NCBI GenBank assembly: GCA_026075535.2
Contig: AP026543.1
Coordinates: 10,664,001 to 10,728,000, forward strand
From: Tricholoma matsutake
Taxonomy: Eukaryota > Basidiomycota > Agaricomycetes > Agaricales > Tricholomataceae
Length of the DNA: 64,000 nucleotides
Reading direction: 5' to 3'
In this document: one piece after another, positions 44,290 through 55,918 of the stretch
Numbering within the stretch: the first letter of the stretch is position 1
Layout: the number at the start of each line of letters is the position of its first letter
Made by a program: the position numbers and the translations under genes
Notes under the pieces: model-generated
Seen by the model: the letters and a program-made list of their open reading frames with translations, nothing else
Told to the model about the DNA's origin: nothing
The model's database searches: none

Positions 44290-45705
44290 TTAATTGTCTT
44301 TGGGGTGTGGAATGTCATCAGGAGTATCTTCATCAACGTCCAAAGTTTGTTGAAGTGTTTTGAGACATGCTGAGTCGATGTCAAGGAAGTTCCGAGGGAG
44401 TGGAATTGATTTTTGTGCTAAGTAAGGGAGTAGACGAAAGGCAGCAACAGGGCAATGGAGTACTGATCCACTGAGTTTGCAAAGGATGTAGGCTCCTCCA
44501 TAGTTTTGATCGATGACGATGAGGGGACCTATGTATCGAGGTCACATTTTGCGATTAAGGGACTTTTCGATCAGTGTATTGTGAAGTAGGACTACATTGC
44601 TTGTTGCAAAGTTGTAGTCTTTGACAGTCCTCTGGTGGACTTGTTTGAATTGTTTCACAGCTTCAAGATGGGCCAACAAAACCTTCAAATAAAGGTTTTT
44701 GAGGTCGATCGATCATTTTTGTAAGGCGATAGCTCTTTGTGCCATAAGATCAGTTGTCAAAAGTATTGAATTTGGAGGGGGCTGCAAATATGTAGCTTCA
44801 GAGATGTCAAGTGGAATGAGGGGATGGGATCCTGTTACTGCAAAGTAGGGTGAACAACCCATGTGTTTGCAAACTGTTATGTGTTCTGCCCAAAAGACAG
44901 AGTGTGCTCCATCTGACCACTTGCTCTGGTCTCCATCGACTGCTTTGAATAATGATTGTTGAATGTCGAAGTGTGCTCTTTCTATGATTCCATTTGCTCG
45001 AGAATTGTAACCACTGATTCGGATGTGATTGATATGGTATCATTTCATGAGATACTCCATCGCTGCAATAAATGCTGATCTGTTATCACTCATGATTTCA
45101 TAAAGAGACTCCCAGCAACAAATGATGTCTTCGAAGATTCAGTCTCCTAATGTCGTGGCATTTTCACATCGAAGCTTTTGCCATTCTGGATAGGCTGTTA
45201 GCAAACATCGCCCTTGAATGACATATTTGAATCCATTCAATGGGAGCATTTGCATCATGTCTTTGCCAAAAAGTGGTGCTGGTGTTACCACTGTGGGTGG
45301 AATAAGCAGATTTCAGGTCTGTTAAAGTTGGCATAGGTGGCAAGAACAAATGTACCATGCAATGTCGGCTTTCATATTGGGCCACCAAAATCGGAGTGCG
45401 ACAAGCATTTTTCATAGTGAATACCATCTTGTGACCAATGTCGTTGTGAGCAGCTTGAACAATGTCAAGGTGGCATTCAGGGATAGCAATGATCTTGTGG
45501 GCTCCTTGTAAATCTTTTCACCAAAGCTTTCCAGAATCTATGAAGAACTCAGTACAATATTGCACGAAAGTGCTGTAGTCTGCTTTGGAGAGGTCTGGTG
45601 GTCATTGTAAATCTTCGAGCCATTTTCAAATGTGAAGAAGTCATTCATCATCTCTTTTGGCATTTTCAGAATGAGGGACATCTTCATAAGTGATGTCCTC
45701 CCCCT

Positions 45706-45720
45706 TACTGATATGTGAAG
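45706..45720 (-). promoter_or_regulatory. Candidate central polypurine tract of element B
   Basis: Minus strand CAGTAAGGGGGAGGA between RNase H and integrase, encoding SKGED. Its last 14 nt equal B's 3' polypurine tract, and its position matches element C's internal tract. Confidence 0.6.
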
Positions 45721-45752
45721 ATAGGGTGAATGTTGATTGGAGCAAATGCAAT

Positions 45753-46853
45753 TAGTGTTTGAAAGTTCAGTCAGGTTCAGTTTTCGGCCCTATTTTACCC
45801 TAACCAAACCCTGACCAGTTCATTGGCCTTTCAAATTGCCTAAGAACCTAACCAAACCACCCCTAACCAGTCAGGAGCAGTCAGTCAGGTTCAGGTATAG
45901 AACTGGTTCTAGTCGGTTCTGGCTGAACTTGGTCAGAAATGGTGCTAACCAGCTCTGACCGGTCACCAGACTGGAGAACCACAATTAAAAGAAGAGATTA
46001 TCTATTTATATTCTATATTATATGAACTACGAGGCAGACTAGAACACTATTAATAATACAATAAGAAAACTATAGAAGTAGTTTAAAAATAACATAAGTG
46101 GGGCATGCCCGACTTTTAGAGTGAGGTGTTCAGAGGCTTATATAGGTTGGGAGAGTGCATGGACCATTTGCACCTATTTGGTAGTCATGTGCGTATCAAA
46201 TGATATTGGCAGATGTGTGCTGGCAGACAAAACCTTTCATAACTCGATCAGTTGTGGGCCGATTAAAAAAAAAAACTACGGCGTTCGAACCAGTGTGAAA
46301 ATCCGGTTCGGACAGTCCAGGCACTTCTTAAAAATGTGAGATTTTATATCACTTTTAATTAGAATGTTCTGTATACTGTCCAAACCGGATTTTCATGCTG
46401 ATTCGAATGCCGTAATCCGTTTTTTGATCAGCCCACAACTGATTGAGTTATGAAAGGTTTTGTCTGCCAGCACACATCTGCCAATATAATTTGATACACA
46501 CATGACTACCAAATAGGTGCAAATGGTCTGTGCACTCTCCCAACCTATATAAGCCTCTGAACACCTCACTCTACAAGTCGGGCATGCCCCACTTATGTTA
46601 TTTTTAAACTACTTCTATAGTTTTTTATTGTATTATTAATATTATATTCTTACATCTTTTTAAGTCCCTTGAGCTCCATCATAACTGGTCAGAGCCAGTC
46701 AGAGTTGGTTCACAACAGTCCTGCGGGTCTCCCTGACTGAACCATGACACAAATGAAAGGCCTTGACTGTGACTGAAAGTTCAGCCAGTTCTGGTCAGAG
46801 TTCAGTCAGGTTCTGGTTATTTCCAGTTAGGGTAACCTGACTTCAAATCACTA
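45753..46853. mobile_element. hAT-like foldback element in B's pol
   Basis: Ends TAGTGTTTGAAAG and ...CTTCAAATCACTA, flanked by AATGCAAT (45745-45752) and AATGCGAT (46854-46861): an 8-bp duplication with a hAT-like YAGNG end. It differs from a perfect duplication only at a CpG. The interior is largely palindromic, with arms about 46040-46315 and 46380-46645 (both contain GGGGCATGCC), and outer arms with repeated CAGTCAGGTTC. It encodes no transposase. Removing it rejoins RNase H to the SKGED block. Confidence 0.85.
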
Positions 46854-49800
46854 AATGCGATGGGAATGGGCGAGTTGTGAGCAGGTTGATTTGATGAATA
46901 AAACCATGCAGTTGGTCAATCCAATCTTCAAAGGTTCCATCATTTGGTTGTGCATCATCTCCATTCTGTAGAAGACGTCGTGAAAGTCCATCTGGGCTGT
47001 GATGCATTCCAGCAACATGTACAAGTGTAAAATGGAAGGTAAGGATGGATACAATCCATTGATTAATGCTTGCACTTGGTGCAATGTTGGGATTCGCTAG
47101 CATACCTTTGATGTATATGGCATTGACTTTGACAATGAGATTTCATATGCCGATAATGTACAACAAAAGTGTGCCAAGGGCACGGTAGAGTCCGTAGAGC
47201 TCTAGTTTGGGTTACAAAAAGTGAGATTCGCAGGCATTGAGCATGATAGATCCGAAATGACTGTAATAGTGTTTACAAAGATTTTCGGGGTCACACTGAG
47301 CCAAGAAAAATCCAACTGCAATGTGTGAAGTGTCAACTGAGTGGATGATGGGTGCGTTTGAGGTGTAGTCCATCGCACAAATTGCAGGAGAAGTGATGAG
47401 TAAGATCTTCTTGTGCTGCGATTTGTGTTGTACTGAATTCAAATGGAACATCCTTACGCATGAGGTTGATAAGAGCCACTGCTTGTTTAGTGAAATTCTG
47501 TATGAAAATACAACAAATTCCTATGGTTCCTAAGAAGGCTTTTACTTCAGTGAGACTTTGACAAGGTCCCCATTTGCTGATTGCATTGATTCAAGTTGGG
47601 TCAGCCATACAACCTTCAATGTTGCAATGATGTCCTAAAACAGTAATTTTGGGGACACAAAGAAATAGCTTGGGTCCTTCAAAAGTCCCTCCACAATATT
47701 TAATGCGCTGGACTACTCAGTTGAGATTTTCAAAGTGTTCCCAAATGAAATGACAAATTCCTGGGTTCTGCAAAATAGTTTTGTAACCTCCTCCAGGGAG
47801 TGAGTAGCGTGATTTTGGGCCTTTAATGGGTGCATCATCAATGTAGGGGATTGTAACATGGGGAATCTCAGGTTGTAGGATAAATGAAATGTCATCATGC
47901 ATGATGGGCACAGAGTTGGTCCAACCCATTGGTAGAGTGACGATGCAAAGTGCTCCGAAAGGCATTTGAAAGGTAGTCAGGTCTCGAGATGATTCAGCTA
48001 CTTTTTGTTTGTTGAAGGCAACATAGAGGTCTAGCATTCCTCCACAAGCACATCCTCTGAACTGTTCTGCTAAATGTTCAGGGATCGGAATGACACCTGA
48101 GTGCTGTATAGTGACTTTGTTGAGTTGTTCGAGACCATGGACTGAGCAAAGTGCTTTGCCATCTTTCTTCGTGACACAAAACCAATGCAACCTATAAGAC
48201 GAGTTCAATGGTTTGTAAATGCATGCTTCTATTTTCTTCTTCAGCATGGTGCAAACCTCTTCATAAATCCCTGGCAGGATAGGAATGTTTCGTTTAATCC
48301 ATGGGGTGTGTGGAATGACTGGGAATTTGATTGGAGGGAAGAAGTCAGGGCAAAAACTTCCTCATTCTTGTTTGGTCCATGCAAAACCGGTTTCGTGATT
48401 TTGAATAAAATTGTGCATGAGTTTTCTTTCCTCAGGCCAAAGGAAATTGCCAGGATGATTATTATCAATAATCATTTTTCGTTTGAGGTTGTATCGGGAA
48501 GATGGCGAAAATGTTGGAGGTTTAGGATTAAGTTTTGGCATTTCTTTGAGAGGATTCCCTATGATTGTGTGAGTAATGCAAAATTGATCAGGCAGGTCAG
48601 TGATGACTGGTCATACCTTCAATGTGACAGGCTTGTACTTCTTCTTAGTGGCTGCAAAGGCAGGATATAGAGAGTCAGAGAATAGATAGGATGTGGAATA
48701 TCTAGATGAATCTGGCATAGAGGGGGCCATCGAGGCCGTTAAAAACATAACATACTGTTCACTAGCTGTCAAATAGAGATGGGTGATAATATCCAAAGTA
48801 GTAGTGGCATTCAAAGAAGGTGAGGATTCAAAGTTGGGAATGTTCACAGTGCATTCGATAAATATAGAAGAGTTTAAATGGTCAAAAGAAATGATGAATG
48901 TGCACTGTTTGGTCTCTGAAATATTATCCTCTAGTAACAAAAATCCTCATGAACTACTTTTCAGCATTTTGTGGCTCTAGGATAGGTTGGGATAGTAGAT
49001 GATCTTGTCGAGTTGGGATTGTAGATAGTAATTGTCTGAGATTTGTCACTCCAGTTTTGACAGCGCTTTCAGTGACTATGTCACAGGGTTGACCAAGTAG
49101 GATGTTGTAGGCAGGGTTTCAGATTATATGAATCTGCATATAGATGGTGATCATGCCAACTTTGCAAGGAACACTTCATGCTAATCCTAGACTTTCATCA
49201 AGGCCACCGTTAGCTGATTGAAGCAGAATGTGGATGGAAGGATCATATGCAAGACCTAGTTTGTGGCAGACTTCTTTGGACATAGCGATAATTGAAGAAC
49301 CCAGGTCAACTACACTTTTGACAGGGTTTTTACCATTGACGTTCATCATAACCAATCTGATCAAGTGAGATTCCTTCGCAGTGACAAAGGGTTTTGGGAT
49401 GTTGCCAATTTGAAGAGAGCTGATATAAGTTTCATATGGGTCATCAATCATAAGTACCTCTTCGTTGACTAGGTGCCCCACGTTGTTTCCATCTTGGTTC
49501 AGAATATGATGTGGCATTAGCTGTTCCTTCCATTTCATACAAACTTTGGGTGATAACAAAAGAAGTTCTTCTGTAGTAAGGGTGACGATCAGTATTTTCA
49601 TCGAATGCAAAAATATGTCCTGAATGATGGTGTCGTTCTGAATGGGGGCTACTGTGTGGTACAAAGGACCATCTCATTCTTTACCTTTACTAGTAGAGGC
49701 AAAGTTTCATTTGTGAGGGGGTAAGTAAGTGTTCTCTGAAGCTGCAACATAAGGATGAATTGGGGGTTGTGAACTCATGAGAGGTTGCAAATTTGGCATG

Positions 49801-51470
49801 GATTGCAAATTTGAAGTCATCTGCGAAGCCGTCGCTGGTGCTATATTGGATGAAGCTGGATTGGTCACAGTAGAGGATATAGATGGTGGTGTGGTGGTTG
49901 GAGTGGGAAGGGCTACTGGGAGCCATGGATGAAATCGATGGCTGAACCACAGGAGCTGTGATTGGACTGGGTTCATGTTGAGCAAAGTTTCAACCACTTC
50001 ATAAGGCATATAATTCTTGTTCTAAGCAAGCAATACGAATATCAGCTGCAGTATTCATGTCTGTGATCTGGTAGATCCCCCTAGGAGTGGGAGCTGGAGT
50101 GGGTGAAGGGGCAATGCTGTACATGAGGGCAGGAACGATATTTATGTCTGGGTTTTGATGAATCCACTCGTTGATGTGATCTTTGATACAATGCCCAGGG
50201 ATGTTTTGTGGCGTGAACTGTCTATTCAGAAGCACAACTTTTCCTTCAGTGTTCTTCTTACACTTTCTGTCATTAATATATGTTTGACAGACCAAACAAT
50301 CACTAATGAAGTGTCCTGAAAGACCACAGAAAATACAAACTAGATTCTTGAGTTGGTCCTGGCAAAATCCTTGATTAACACGAGGGGAATTGTTGTTGTT
50401 ATTGTTGGATCAAGCTCCTGTTGAGGCCATGATGAGAGTGGTCACAAATTTCTTGAGAATCATTGATAAATCCTCTGTTTTGATTTGTGGAGACGATGTA
50501 GAGGTAGTAGGGATAGAAGTCAAAGCCAAAGATGAGGATGGGACTTGCAAAGTTGAGGCTGAGGGAATTCGTGATGATGTAGTGCCTGCTAAAACAAATT
50601 TTGCAGCAGCATGGATGTCATCAAGAGGATAGGGGTCATCTAGGTAGTGGTCGGGGAATTTGAGTTCTAGACAGCATGCGATTCATGTCCATAATCCTGG
50701 TTGAAAGCCACGAATGAAGGCTCTGCTTTGTTTGGCTGCCGAAAGTCAATTTTTTGTGGTGAGGAACTTAGTGATATTGTAGAAGAACCTGTAATATAAT
50801 CCTAATTCATTCACATTATAGATACCAATGTGAAGTTGTTCACCAATCAGTTTATCCATATTGGCGATTGACCACTTGTGGTCATCTTCAGATCCAGGGT
50901 ACAACTTGTGTATAGCTGTATGAAATTCATTGAACAAAACCCCTGTGTCATATTCTGGGATTGACTCCCAAAGTTTGGAAGTATCAATGTTGATGTATTG
51001 ACAGGCATGCTTCTTCATATCTTCGGAATCGATAATTCCGCATGTTGGAAACAGCATTTCGAGTTTGTTAAAGTATCTTTGAAGTTCTCAAGGCTGAGTA
51101 GGATTGAACTTCAGAGCTGTGGAGTGACCACAAGCTGGCATAGTAGCTTGTGTAGTCATGAGTATGATAGCTCTTGGGGTAGGGGTTAGGACTTGGGTGA
51201 TAGATGGTAGCGGTGTCAATGTATTCGGAAAGATGAATGAAGCACTAGAAGCTGAGGATGAAGAAGTTGAAGATGATGATGAAGATGATGGAATGGGTGA
51301 GGGAAATAGTTGATGATGTGTCGGTTCTGCTTTGGATACTGGAATTAGGATATCTCCCAATTGTTCGAGAGATTCGAAGGCGTGGCAAGTATCGATTCGG
51401 AGGTTTCTGGCTTGGGTTGGCCTAAGCCGGGAGATTTGAGATGGATTAGGCGATGAAATGATTTATAAAC

Positions 51471-51488
51471 CCCTCGCAGTGGGCTCCA
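51471..51488 (-). promoter_or_regulatory. Primer-binding site of element B
   Basis: Minus strand TGGAGCCCACTGCGAGGG, 3 nt inside the 5' LTR; counterpart of the site in element C. Confidence 0.65.
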
Positions 51489-51491
51489 GAA

Positions 51492-52516
51492 TGATGATGC
51501 TCAACCCAGAAACTCAACCAAAACCAACTAAACTGGTCTTAGGAGATATAACATGAGTCAGAGAAAGGTTGTGAGGTAGTACTGAATATCACTGTGCTAT
51601 CAAAGGCCAGTAAATGCACTGTAAGATGTTGTGAAGCAGTATTAGGCTGTGCGAAGTTCTGCAAAGCTGTCCAAAGTAATGCAAAACACTATGAAGCATT
51701 CTGAAATGATACGAAAGAGTTTAGCAGCGATGCGAAAGAGTTTAGCAGCGATGTGACAGAGTTTGAGGATCTCCAGAATGGTTTTATGGGTTTGGGAGAT
51801 GGTGACAATAGTTGAAAGTGAGGTAAGAGACAATGACACAGTAGGTAGACGATGTGATGAGAGTTTTGAGAAACTATGTGGTGAAACAATGTAGTTCGCA
51901 GAATACTTGAGCGAGTTCAGATGAAGACTGAGCTAAAACTCAAGAGTTAAACCCTTAAGTCAGATGATAGGCAATGTGAGAAGATGATTTCTTGTTGTAT
52001 TGACAGTAAATACACCAAACTATATATGTTTTAGAGAGATAGTACTAAAAAGGTAAAAGGCCATGAGGCAAAACATGTGGTAGACATGAGGCAGTGAACA
52101 AGGTCTCGAAATCACTAAGTAAATGAGAAAATGATAAGAAAGAAATGTGCCATATACATGATATATCAAATCTCCTTGTCTTGTGGTTCCAATAAATCAT
52201 GAATATGTCGAAAAGCACCTCAATGTGCACTAAGCTGTTAGCCATTGTGTTTCTTTGTGTTTGTGGTGGCAGAAACATGATGTGTTAGTGTGTGTAATGG
52301 TGGGAGCATGTGTTTGAGGTTTGGTAAGATAGGAATACAGCCACCAAAGTTGTTTGAAATGGTTTGAAGTCTTTTGAAATTTTTCGAAGTGTCATTTCGT
52401 TGTTTTGTGCATTCATAGGCATTCATAAGCATTCACAAAATTGTACAACTTTGGGAAGGAGGTGTCTGAGTGTGATTTCTTGATTTCAGAGCTCTACTGC
52501 CATAGTGGACCTATCA
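51492..52516 (-). repeat. 5' LTR of element B
   Basis: 1025 bp, partner of 28338-29325. Its outer edge abuts KDZ coding sequence with CTGG as the decayed target duplication. Confidence 0.9.
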
Positions 52517-55500
52517 CTGGGTGCAAACTCCCTTTCATGGCGCTGCTTGAATGATGTGTGAATATTGAAATGATTTGTTGGCAATGAGCTCCTGCAGCTG
52601 GTGCAGCAGTCAGTTTACCTGGATCTTGTGGAGGTTAATCTCTACATCCACAAGATTGCCTTTAGAGGGGAGGTATACTTGTTGCTCCTCAACTGGAATA
52701 GCATGTGTGTGCTGGGAGATCTGACAGGCCCAATGCCACAGCACTGTCATCATCCAGGTTACTGGGGGTATCAAATTCCCCTTCATTATCATGGGTGATC
52801 GATCCATGAGGGAGCAATGTCATGATCAGCAATGTTGGCAGCATTTTGTAACTGTGTTAAGGTTACCATGTGAGATGTGAGAGCTTCTCTCTCCCATTCA
52901 ACAGCTTGTGTGTCAGAAATGTGAGGTGATTTACCAAGTCAATGGACTTTGTCTCATAATTCAATCCTGGTGACGATCAATGATGGGTTGTGATTGGTGG
53001 TCAGTACAACTCACTGCATTTGTTCAAAAAGAATAGCAAAATCAATCCACTCCTTGACCGTGGATTGAACCAGTGCTGATGCCAAAGTTAAGGCTGATCC
53101 TGTCCCCACTGCCTCTGCTGTTTCTGATATGTGAGTGGCATACATATCCAGTACCCTGATATCTGTGAGCCTCCAGGATTCTGCTGCCCTCACTTCATCC
53201 TCCCATCATTTGATTGCCAGTTGGCTGAATGCTGCCATTAGTTCACCATGGTATTGGCCGAGTTGTGTAGAGTTCTCAAGGGCTTCCTGAGATTTTGAGC
53301 AGAGTGTGACTGTCATGCCAAGCATTTTCTTGTGATTTGAATCTGTAGCATGATCATCAAGCATTTCTGCCCGATGTGGCAAGCTCACTGTTCTGACCGT
53401 CAGGGAAATGGAATTCAGTGATGCCCACAGAGACTCAAGTATTTCTCCTGCTACAATGCCGGACCCTGGAATGAAAGACAGAGCATAGCAAAAAAAGCAT
53501 TCATCCTTGTGGCCATGAACATGCAAAAGCCCAATGGCCTGGTCAATAGTCAAGCCAGCTGGAAGATGGGCACCAATACATTCCTGAAGGTGGATAATGT
53601 AGTGGCAGACAATGTCGTAAATGAGCATGACTCCCTGTTGAGGGTCAACTCTGGTGGTCTTCAGCGCTTGAAGGAAAGCAAAGTCAACATTCTTTTGCTG
53701 TTCTCCACGAAACAGGTCTACCAATGCATTGGGCACATAACATCCATGCCATGCACACACAATGGCTGCTACTCCAGTCCTCTCACATGCCTTTGATGCC
53801 AGAAAAGCATTCACAACAGCTAGGAATTTATTTTCACAAGGAGCCTTCTGGAAACCCAAATACAAATCAGACCAGCTTTGGGGGTGGCATCGGGAATGGC
53901 ATTGGCCACCACCAAAGGAAGGTACCTACCATTAATTGTTCTATGGCAGCTTGGAGAAACAGCTCATATTCAGCCTGATTTGGGGCCATCCCACCTCCAT
54001 CCCATAGCCATATATCAGTATTGGAGTTTTTCTGCTGAACATGATCAGCTTTGAAATTGCCATTGGCCACGAATATGTGTTTAAAAACAAATCTGAAATC
54101 CATAGTATCATTTAGATGCCACTGCACCAAGGTCTTTTGACACCCACCAGTTTGCATCATCCTTCCAATTTTCTGGTATATTAATGCCTACTTGAGGACA
54201 GGCTGGACAGATATTGGCAAGTGATCAGGATTCAGAGGATCTCTTTGATTGTGTCCATACCCTGCCCACTTCAATCTTTTCATCCAATGCCATAAGTGGG
54301 ACATGTGCCAAAGCTCATGGTAGAGATTGACCACTTCAGCAGGCCTCATCGGCAATGTTACATGCCAAATCAGCTGGTAAAACTGATAGGCCGATGCCTT
54401 TAATTCCAGATTACAGAGCTGAAAATGGTCTAGGACCTGCATGGTGAGCAGAGTCCACATGTTGGTGAAGCTTGTGGGTAGTAAGTTACTGGTTACCAGG
54501 TCCAAGGGAATTCAGTGTTCCCCCTGACACTGGCAGGTAACCATCGCTAAGTGATGTATTCCATTTGTATGGACCACATGAATATAACTGTTGTTCAAGG
54601 CATCGGCAGTTGGGATGGCATTGGCAGTGGGCATGGCATCAGCAGTTGGGACGGCATTGGCAGTGGGCACAGTATTGGCAGCTGGGATGGCATTGGCAGT
54701 TTGATTAATTAGGTAAATATGGTTGAAACCCATGGAGGTTGTCATCAGCATGCTCAACTTCAGATTTGTCATTGCTATCAAAGAAGTCTTGGAAACCATT
54801 CTCAACATCAATATTTCCCTTCGCTTGATGCCAAAGGGCATCAAGGTGATTAAAAAATGCTGAGTCAGCCCCAGTTTCATCTTTGGCCCAGTTGTCAGCC
54901 TGAGACTCATTATATGTGTCCGAGGTTGAGTCAGGTGAAGAGGGCTGGTGCCAGTGCCATTGCTGATTGTTTGCCTGCCAATTGGCTGACTCTTGCTCTG
55001 CTTTATCCTTCACATCTTCAAATGTCTCCAGATATTTCAATTGGAAGTTCAGAGCATTGCAAATCAGCTGATCCCTCTGGTGCTGGACTAAAATGTATGT
55101 GCCGACCTCCCATAGCTCAGCCCGGCAGAAGTGCATGCTGGTCCAGCATTCAATGTGATGGAAGGGATTTTGCCTGTGGGTTACATGCATGCATGTGCAG
55201 CAAAGCATGCTTCCCAGTGAACAATCAATGAATTGCCAAATTGCCCATTTATTGAATGGACAGTGGTTGCAAACTTGTTTGTCAACTGACCATGCCTGCT
55301 GAGCAAGGGATGCTTGCAGCAATTCATCTACTCATCCCACAAACTCCAGTACATAGTCTCGCTGTCTCTATTATTTGTATATGAGCCTCACCCTGTAAGC
55401 AATCAGTGTCAGAAACTAACCATGCCAATGTGTGGCTGAGTTGGCTCAGTGGCCACCTGAGATTCTTGCATGTCCCATTCTGGAGCAACATTGGGATTAT

Positions 55501-55702
55501 CCTGTATAACAGAATTTGATTGACCTGGTTCTTCCACTGCAGTCAGGGGGACCTTGATGTGCTTTGTTTTTGGTCCATGTTTTGTGTTGACCTCAACTTC
55601 TACATGTGTAACAGTATCAACTGCATCGTTATTGTCCTCATGCAGGGGGGGATTCTTCTTTGATCTTCTCTTTTGCTTGTAAGGAACTCTTGTTAGGCTC
55701 AT
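52517..55702 (-). pseudogene. KDZ transposase with CxC2-like cysteine cluster, N-terminal and core part
   Basis: KDZ transposases are DDE-type enzymes common in basidiomycetes. The start is MSLTRVPYKQKRRSKKNPP at 55702. After an intron comes the CxC2-like region (CNHCPFNKWAIWQFIDC, MLCCTCMHVTHRQNPFHHIE), then HTNGIHHLAMVTCQCQG, LDHFQLCNLELKASAYQFY and ELWHMSHLWHWMKRLKWAGY. The KDZ core has NGNFKADHV, the WHGCYVPNALVDL block, YDIVCHYIIHL (candidate catalytic Asp), GHKDECFFCYALSFIPGSG and GEILESLWASLNSIS (candidate Glu). The C-terminal helices (LPSKGNLVDVEINLHK) break off at VCT where element B begins. An Ala-Asp-Pro hexamer repeat (AIPTADAMPTANAIPTADA) sits near 54600-54700. Several TGAs and small frame losses make it a pseudogene. 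Confidence 0.9.
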
Positions 55703-55918
55703 GATGATTTGGGGTGAGTCACAATGACACCCAATTATTGATGGGGGTATTGTACTATTGACCTCATGTGATCCTCGTGTGATCCTTGTGTCAATGATAT
55801 GTTTTATGTCAATGACAAGAATGATTCTTTCCTTCACATCAGTTCCCCCCAATGCTGCCTGAGCCATCAGAGAACCTGTGGTTGAGACAGTACCAGAAGG
55901 GAAGCAGATATACAATTG

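Larger units (their letters stand above)
44290..51421 (-). pseudogene. Ty3/gypsy Gag-Pol of element B
   Basis: Parallel to element C's polyprotein. Gag (FPTCGIIDSEDMKKHACQYI, GLYYRFFYNITKFL), a zinc-knuckle region near 50320 with CQTYINDRKCKKN, a linker, protease (VDLGSSIIAMSKEVCHKLGL; DPG of the relative reads DLG), reverse transcriptase 48247-47717 with YIDD and GPKSRYSLPGGGY, RNase H about 47451-46843, integrase about 45560-44800 with MSDN and GIIER, and a tail ending at TAA 44290-44292. The hAT-like foldback element 45753-46853 lies between RNase H and integrase. Several TGAs fall where C or other relatives have Arg (for example E*LLHI*KWLEDLQ*PP near 45650). B keeps the reverse-transcriptase YIDD that C has lost. 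Confidence 0.88.
28338..52516 (-). mobile_element. Ty3/gypsy LTR retrotransposon, element B (host of nested insertions)
   Basis: Bounded by direct LTRs 28338-29325 and 51492-52516 (minus-strand start TGATAGGTCCACTATGG, end GAGCATCATCA) and by a 4-bp duplication CCGG/CTGG. On the minus strand a primer-binding site TGGAGCCCACTGCGAGGG starts 3 nt inside the 5' LTR, and AGTAAGGGGGAGGA directly precedes the 3' LTR. Gag-pol runs 51421 to 44290; an opposite-strand gene fills the space before the 3' LTR. The 24.2-kb span includes element C (13.1 kb) and a 1.1-kb foldback element; B alone would be about 10 kb. Confidence 0.9.
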
